From the NCBI RefSeq assembly GCF_000060285.1, contig NC_008555.1, forward strand, positions 682,001-746,000: a DNA stretch of 64,000 bases, given 5' to 3'. Each line of letters opens with the position of its first letter. Position 1 is the first letter of the stretch. Shown here one piece after another: positions 60,174 through 64,000 of this stretch. The stretch comes from Listeria welshimeri serovar 6b str. SLCC5334. Its GTDB lineage: Bacteria > Bacillota > Bacilli > Lactobacillales > Listeriaceae. Under the pieces are notes generated by a model. It did no database searches and had not been told where the DNA came from. It saw nothing but the letters and a program-made list of their open reading frames with translations. The translations under genes were made by a program, and so were the position numbers.

Positions 60174-61146
60174 TTTAGTATATAATGAACAATTAAAACT
60201 TTGGCGGAAAAAACGGCTCATCGTTATATTAGCTTTGGTTGCCATTATTGTAGGAATTTTTACGTATGCGCAGTTTAGACAATATCAGGAAGATGAGAAG
60301 CAAGCGGGGACAAGCGATTGGCATGTGCAAACCCAGCAACAAATCGTCGACCTTGAAAACAGACTCGGAACAGGGAGATTACCAGAAGAATATCAAAAAT
60401 ATTTCAAAGTACTGGTTGGGCAACTGCAATATTATTTAGACAATGACATCAATCCAAACGCACCAGGAGCTCCAACTTTCTTAAAAACATTTGTGGAAAA
60501 TGGTATTAGTTTGTTGTTTCCGCTCTTTATCATGGTCATTGCGGCCGATTTGATTTCTGCTGAAACAAGTGCAGGAACAATGAAATTCTTACTGACAAGA
60601 CCTGTGAAACGATGGCGGATTTTGACGAGTAAATATATATCGATGTTGCTTTCGATTTCCGCGATTACGGTTTTATCAGCTGTTATTGCCTATCTGATTT
60701 CTGGTATTATCTTTGGTTACGGAGGTTGGGATGCACCTGTTCTCACCGGATTTGGTGTGAAAGATGGTGCGATAACCACAACAGACGTATACCAGTTACC
60801 TGTGTGGCAACTACTTCTCATGGAATTTGGACTCGCTTGGTTTGTAAGTGTCGTGGTCGGAGTGTTAACCATGTTTGTATCCGTGCTAGTTCGTTCCACA
60901 GCTGCCGTAATGGGAATTATGCTAGCTTCACTTATTACCGGAACCATACTCACCAATCTCGTCAGCTCTTGGCCAAGTGCGAAATATCTATTTATGGTCA
61001 ATTTACAACTGACAAATTATTTAAACGGCTCCAGTCCACCAGTTGAAGGAATGACATTAAGTTTCTCGATGCTCGTCTTAACTGCTTGGATGTTAGTCGC
61101 TTTCGTCTTATCCTATTTTATTTTTACAAAACGAGATGTGTATTAA
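60166..61146 (+). CDS. ABC-2 type transporter permease
   Basis: The 326-residue permease has six membrane helices (about 18-35, 108-130, 150-180, 215-245, 250-270, 300-320) and a large extracellular loop (about 38-105). ABC-2/BcrB-like layout. Overlaps the ATPase gene by 8 bp; terminator directly after. With the SGNH hydrolase it forms a three-gene unit; a role in envelope modification or drug efflux is only a guess. Confidence 0.82.
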   Translation: MINLVYNEQLKLWRKKRLIVILALVAIIVGIFTYAQFRQYQEDEKQAGTSDWHVQTQQQIVDLENRLGTGRLPEEYQKYFKVLVGQLQYYLDNDINPNAPGAPTFLKTFVENGISLLFPLFIMVIAADLISAETSAGTMKFLLTRPVKRWRILTSKYISMLLSISAITVLSAVIAYLISGIIFGYGGWDAPVLTGFGVKDGAITTTDVYQLPVWQLLLMEFGLAWFVSVVVGVLTMFVSVLVRSTAAVMGIMLASLITGTILTNLVSSWPSAKYLFMVNLQLTNYLNGSSPPVEGMTLSFSMLVLTAWMLVAFVLSYFIFTKRDVY

Positions 61147-61171
61147 AGAGCGCTTATTGGCGCTCTTTTTT
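61145..61171 (+). terminator. Terminator after the SGNH-ABC operon
   Basis: AAAGAGCGC pairs with GCGCTCTTT (loop of 5-6 nt), then TTT. Confidence 0.88.
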
Positions 61172-61228
61172 GCGTCCGTTAAAAGTTACTTACTTTTTGT
61201 GAGCAAAAAACTTTTCTTTTCTACAGTT

Positions 61229-61246
61229 TAGTTATAAACTATAGTT
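61229..61246. promoter_or_regulatory. Overlapping palindromes before the dioxygenase operon
   Basis: TAGTT-ATA-AACTA (61229-61241) and the perfect 10-bp palindrome AACTATAGTT (61237-61246) lie about 27-44 bp before the first gene. They fit a MarR/MhqR-type operator next to or over a promoter. The regulator is not in the window. Confidence 0.6.
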
Positions 61247-61272
61247 AGTAATCAAGAAGGAGGTATAAACAA

Positions 61273-62160
61273 ATGATCAAAGGAATCCATCACGTATCCG
61301 CATTAACGAAATCATTCAGCGAAAATCATCATTTTTATTCAGAAATATTAGGGCTGCGGCTCGTAAAAAATACAGTGAATCAAGACAATATTCATATGCG
61401 CCACCTATTTTATGGTGATTATATCGGCTCGCCGGGAACGTTGCTAACATTTTTCGAAGTACCGCGTATTGGCTCAAGCTACGACGAGCGCGCATTTTTC
61501 GGGAATATCACCCTAGGAATACCAAAAGACACAAGCACTTACTGGGAAAAAAGGCTAAACGATTTTGCGATTTCTTTTCACAAAGAAGGAAAGACTTTAA
61601 CCTTACACGATCCCGATACAATGGGTATCATCCTAACGGAAATACCAGAAACTATTGCTAGCCCGACTATCCACACCGATATCCCAGCAGAAAAACAAAT
61701 TGTTCGGATTATTGGGGCTGATTATCACGTACCAAATCCGGCAGCGACCAGCCAGTTTTTTACAGACTTTTTTGGATTAGAACAGCAGAATGGGGTATTA
61801 GTAGATAAGAACCAGGTGAGTTTTGCAAAACTGTACAAAACGAGTTCAGACAAAAAATCCCGTACAGGACGCGGAACCATTGATCATATTGCTTATACTT
61901 TGGAAACGAAAGAAGCAGTAGATAAACTTCATGATTTAGCCGTTCGAAACGAGTTGAAAATAGAAGAATTTGTAGACCGTGAGTATTTCAAAAGTTTATA
62001 TATCCGTGAACCAAGTGGTCTTAGAATCGAATTTGCAAGTGCAGGCCCAGGCTTTACAATAGACGAACCACTTGAAACAATGGGCGACAAATTAGCCTTA
62101 CCAAGCTTTTTAGAAGAAAAAAGAACAGAAATTGAAACTTATTTTGGAGGAGATTTATAA
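61273..62160 (+). CDS. Ring-cleaving dioxygenase / glyoxalase-family protein (MhqO/MhqA-like)
   Basis: The 295-residue protein has two vicinal-oxygen-chelate modules (about 1-115 and 145-275). I-K-G-I-H-H-V-S-A-L near 2-11 gives the first metal His; T-I-D-H-I-A-Y-T-L near 208 gives the second; a metal Glu is in G-L-R-I-E-F-A-S near 253-260. Such enzymes in Bacillus (MhqA/E/O) protect against quinones and aldehydes. AAGGAGG precedes the ATG. Its stop shares one base with the next start. Confidence 0.85.
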   Translation: MIKGIHHVSALTKSFSENHHFYSEILGLRLVKNTVNQDNIHMRHLFYGDYIGSPGTLLTFFEVPRIGSSYDERAFFGNITLGIPKDTSTYWEKRLNDFAISFHKEGKTLTLHDPDTMGIILTEIPETIASPTIHTDIPAEKQIVRIIGADYHVPNPAATSQFFTDFFGLEQQNGVLVDKNQVSFAKLYKTSSDKKSRTGRGTIDHIAYTLETKEAVDKLHDLAVRNELKIEEFVDREYFKSLYIREPSGLRIEFASAGPGFTIDEPLETMGDKLALPSFLEEKRTEIETYFGGDL

Positions 62161-63119
62161 TGATTAAAGATTTAAAAGGAATTCACCATGTAACAGCAAT
62201 GACAAGTAGCGCCGAGAAGAATTATGCTTTTTTTACAGAAGTTTTAGGAATGCGTTTAGTGAAAAAAACGGTTAACCAAGACGATATTCATACGTACCAT
62301 TTATTTTTCGCGGATGACAAAGGTTCAGCGGGAACAGATATGACATTTTTTGACTTTCCTAATTTACCAAAAGGACGTCATGGAACAGATAGTATTTCTC
62401 GTGTAGCTTTCCGGGTTCCAAGTGATGCGGCATTAGAATATTGGCTTGACCGCTTGGAACAGTTAGAAGTACCGCACAGTGATATTAAAACATTATTTGG
62501 TAAAAAATATCTGACTTTCCAAGATTTTGACGATCAACAATTACAACTAATTTCGGATGAAAATAACGAAGGCGTGGCTGCTGGAACTCCGTGGAAAAAT
62601 GGGCCGGTTCCAGAGAAATACGCGATTTATGGCTTAGGACCAGTCTTTTTAACAGTTGTTTCTTTGAAAAACATGGATGCTATTTTACAAACTATTTTAG
62701 GCTTTAGAAAAATTACAGAAGAAAATGGGCTTCATTTATATGAAGTAGGTGAAGGTGGAAATGGAGCGCAAGTCATTGTCGAAGAGCGTACTGATATCCC
62801 TGCTGCAATGCAAGGTTACGGTGGGGTGCATCATGTAGCTTTCCGAGTAGAAGATCATGAAGAGTTGCAAAAATGGATTGACCGTATGAATACAATTGAA
62901 GCACCTAATTCTGGTTATGTAAACCGCTTCTATTTTGAATCTTTATATGTGCCGGTTTCGGAACGCATTTTATTTGAATTTGCGACAGATGGCCCAGGTT
63001 TTGCGAGTGATGAACCATATGAAACTCTCGGTGAAAAACTAGCTTTACCACCATTTTTAGAACCAAAACGCGCTGAAATTGAAAAAATGGTTCGCCCAAT
63101 TGATACGAAACGGAGCTGA
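62160..63119 (+). CDS. Ring-cleaving dioxygenase / glyoxalase-family protein, paralogue
   Basis: The 319-residue second copy of the same family shares the order of motifs: L-K-G-I-H-H-V-T-A-M near 5-14, E-V-L-G-M-R-L-V-K-K-T-V-N-Q-D-D-I-H near 29-46, G-G-V-H-H-V-A-F-R near 219-227 and I-L-F-E-F-A-T-D-G-P-G-F near 267-278. It is clearly related to the preceding gene, by duplication. Predicted metal-dependent dioxygenase for quinone-type electrophiles; substrates unknown. Followed by a carboxylesterase gene after 6 bp. Confidence 0.85.
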   Translation: MIKDLKGIHHVTAMTSSAEKNYAFFTEVLGMRLVKKTVNQDDIHTYHLFFADDKGSAGTDMTFFDFPNLPKGRHGTDSISRVAFRVPSDAALEYWLDRLEQLEVPHSDIKTLFGKKYLTFQDFDDQQLQLISDENNEGVAAGTPWKNGPVPEKYAIYGLGPVFLTVVSLKNMDAILQTILGFRKITEENGLHLYEVGEGGNGAQVIVEERTDIPAAMQGYGGVHHVAFRVEDHEELQKWIDRMNTIEAPNSGYVNRFYFESLYVPVSERILFEFATDGPGFASDEPYETLGEKLALPPFLEPKRAEIEKMVRPIDTKRS

Positions 63120-63125
63120 AAACGA

Positions 63126-63734
63126 ATGGAACATATTTTTATTCCAGGTAAAAATAAAGAGTTAGCCCCATTATTACTACTTCACGGGACAGGCGGTGAT
63201 GAAAAGTCGCTTGTCGAAGTAGCAGAATTTATCGCAAGTGATGCTGCTGTTCTATCGTTACGCGGAGATATTAAAGAAGGCGGAGCAAATCGGTTTTTCA
63301 AAAGATTTCATGATGGTAGTTTGGACTTAGAAGATCTGGAAAGTAAAACAGCAGAATTAATCACAACTACGCGTGAATTGGCTGAGAAATATGAACTTGA
63401 TTTTGAACAAATGATTGCTGTAGGCTATTCTAATGGAGCCAATATTGCCGCAAATGCACTGCTTCAAGCGGAAAATAGTTTCCATAAAGCGATTTTATTT
63501 CATGCGATGCCAGCGGGAAATAAGCAACCCGAATTTTCGATTAGTCACCGTAATGTATTTTTGTCAGCTGGTTTAAATGATCCACTTATTACAGCAAAAG
63601 CATCCGAAGAGTTAGTTGAAATCCTCGAAAAACGTGGTGCAAAAGTTGAAACAGTATGGACCGCAGCAGGGCATTCTCTTACAATGGAGGAACTAGAAGA
63701 AGCAAAAAAATGGTATCAAAACAACCAGAAATGA
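63126..63734 (+). CDS. Carboxylesterase / phospholipase-type hydrolase (MhqD-like)
   Basis: The 202-residue alpha/beta hydrolase has L-L-L-L-H-G-T-G-G-D near 16-25 (oxyanion region), the nucleophile in V-G-Y-S-N-G-A-N-I near 98-106, Asp in L-N-D-P-L near 155 and His in A-G-H-S-L near 183. It resembles MhqD, which sits beside the dioxygenase genes in the Bacillus MhqR regulon. ATG 63126 lies behind a weak ribosome binding site, so it may be translationally coupled. Confidence 0.85.
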   Translation: MEHIFIPGKNKELAPLLLLHGTGGDEKSLVEVAEFIASDAAVLSLRGDIKEGGANRFFKRFHDGSLDLEDLESKTAELITTTRELAEKYELDFEQMIAVGYSNGANIAANALLQAENSFHKAILFHAMPAGNKQPEFSISHRNVFLSAGLNDPLITAKASEELVEILEKRGAKVETVWTAAGHSLTMEELEEAKKWYQNNQK

Positions 63735-63743
63735 GGTAAATAA

Positions 63744-64000
63744 ATGACTATTTTTAAAAGTGCTGATTTATCCCAGAAAGAAAACTATAAATTTTTAACT
63801 GGAAGCATTATTCCAAGGCCAATTGCTTTTGTAACTACGCTTGCTGAAGACGGGGTGACGGTTAACGCCGCCCCGTTCAGTTTTTTTAATGTCGTTTCAA
63901 GCGATCCAGCAATTGTTTCTATAGCTGTCCAGCGCGCAGAAGGCAAACAAAAAGATACGGCCAGAAATGCAGCTTTTACAAAAGAATTAAATATTCATAT
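63744..64000 (+). CDS. Flavin-reductase-like protein, 3'-truncated by the window
   Basis: The 85 visible residues start at ATG 63744 behind GAGGTAAATAA. The segment G-S-I-I-P-R-P-I-A-F-V-T-T near 20-32, then N-A-A-P-F-S-F-F-N near 43-51, is the FMN-binding split-barrel signature of flavin-reductase-like proteins. It lies 9 bp after the mhqD-like gene, in the same operon. The C-terminal part is outside the window. Confidence 0.85.
   Translation, partial: MTIFKSADLSQKENYKFLTGSIIPRPIAFVTTLAEDGVTVNAAPFSFFNVVSSDPAIVSIAVQRAEGKQKDTARNAAFTKELNIH

Noticed and set aside
1-64000. Prophage, insertion sequence, CRISPR or tRNA genes
   Set aside because: No transposase, integrase, repeat-spacer array or cloverleaf sequence was seen; gene order looks like ordinary chromosome except for the LXG cassette.

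Overview
The window is chromosomal DNA of a low-GC Firmicute and almost certainly comes from Listeria monocytogenes or a very close relative. The 287-residue flagellin matches L. monocytogenes FlaA as I remember it. The order flgG-cheR-motAB-gmaR-cheV-flaA-cheYA, then the C-ring, hook and basal-body genes, matches the lmo0682-lmo0718 motility region. The window also carries GmaR and TTTT-N5-AAAA operators, the target of the Listeria motility repressor MogR. Locus tags and species-level statements are from memory; no database was searched.

Positions 1-32105 are a nearly uninterrupted flagellar/chemotaxis block, all on the + strand. It starts inside flgG and runs through cheR, motAB, the flagellin glycosyltransferase/anti-repressor gmaR, cheV, flaA, cheY, cheA, SpoA-domain C-ring genes with fliM and fliY, FliJ/FliK/FlgD/FlgE, flgK/flgL/fliD/fliS, flgB/flgC/fliE/fliF/fliG/fliH/fliI, a lytic transglycosylase and one unknown gene. 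Clusters of MogR-type sites lie before flaA, before cheY and before the chemoreceptor gene at 35.7 kb, with a single one at 19.36 kb. No sigma-28 promoter was seen. FliY is unusual: it has four exact phosphatase motifs.

Positions 32.1-38.5 kb hold a PadR/DUF1048 pair, a FusB-type EF-G-binding protein on the minus strand behind a leader-peptide attenuator, pyruvate oxidase, an MCP with a secreted C39-like protein, and a 70-residue LPSTG protein. Positions 38.5-48.1 kb hold the glmS ribozyme and glmS, a monofunctional FAD synthetase, a small membrane protein, a NatKR-like two-component system divergent from a NatAB-like ABC exporter, and an LPTTG surface protein with plant-type LRRs and MucBP repeats. 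Positions 48.1-55.8 kb hold a LacI regulator divergent from an AlsE-like epimerase and RpiB (apparently an incomplete allose-type cassette), a Crp/Fnr regulator, and a GntR-controlled set of ABC transporters.

Positions 55.9-58.3 kb (minus strand) are a compact type VII secretion effector cassette: a DUF3130/TIGR04197-like helper, a DUF3958-like helper, an LXG protein with a DUF6883-like C-terminus, and a DUF4926-like putative immunity protein. No secretion machinery is present in the window. Positions 58.4-64 kb hold an SGNH hydrolase with an ABC transporter, then two vicinal-oxygen-chelate dioxygenases, an MhqD-like carboxylesterase and the start of a flavin-reductase-like gene. That last group resembles the quinone/thiol-stress (MhqR) genes of Bacillus.

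The most noteworthy items are the putative attenuator in front of the FusB-type gene, the four-motif FliY, the LXG cassette, the 20-bp phasing of the MogR sites, and the LytTR-type direct repeats in front of natAB. No tRNA, rRNA, insertion sequence, prophage or CRISPR array was seen.
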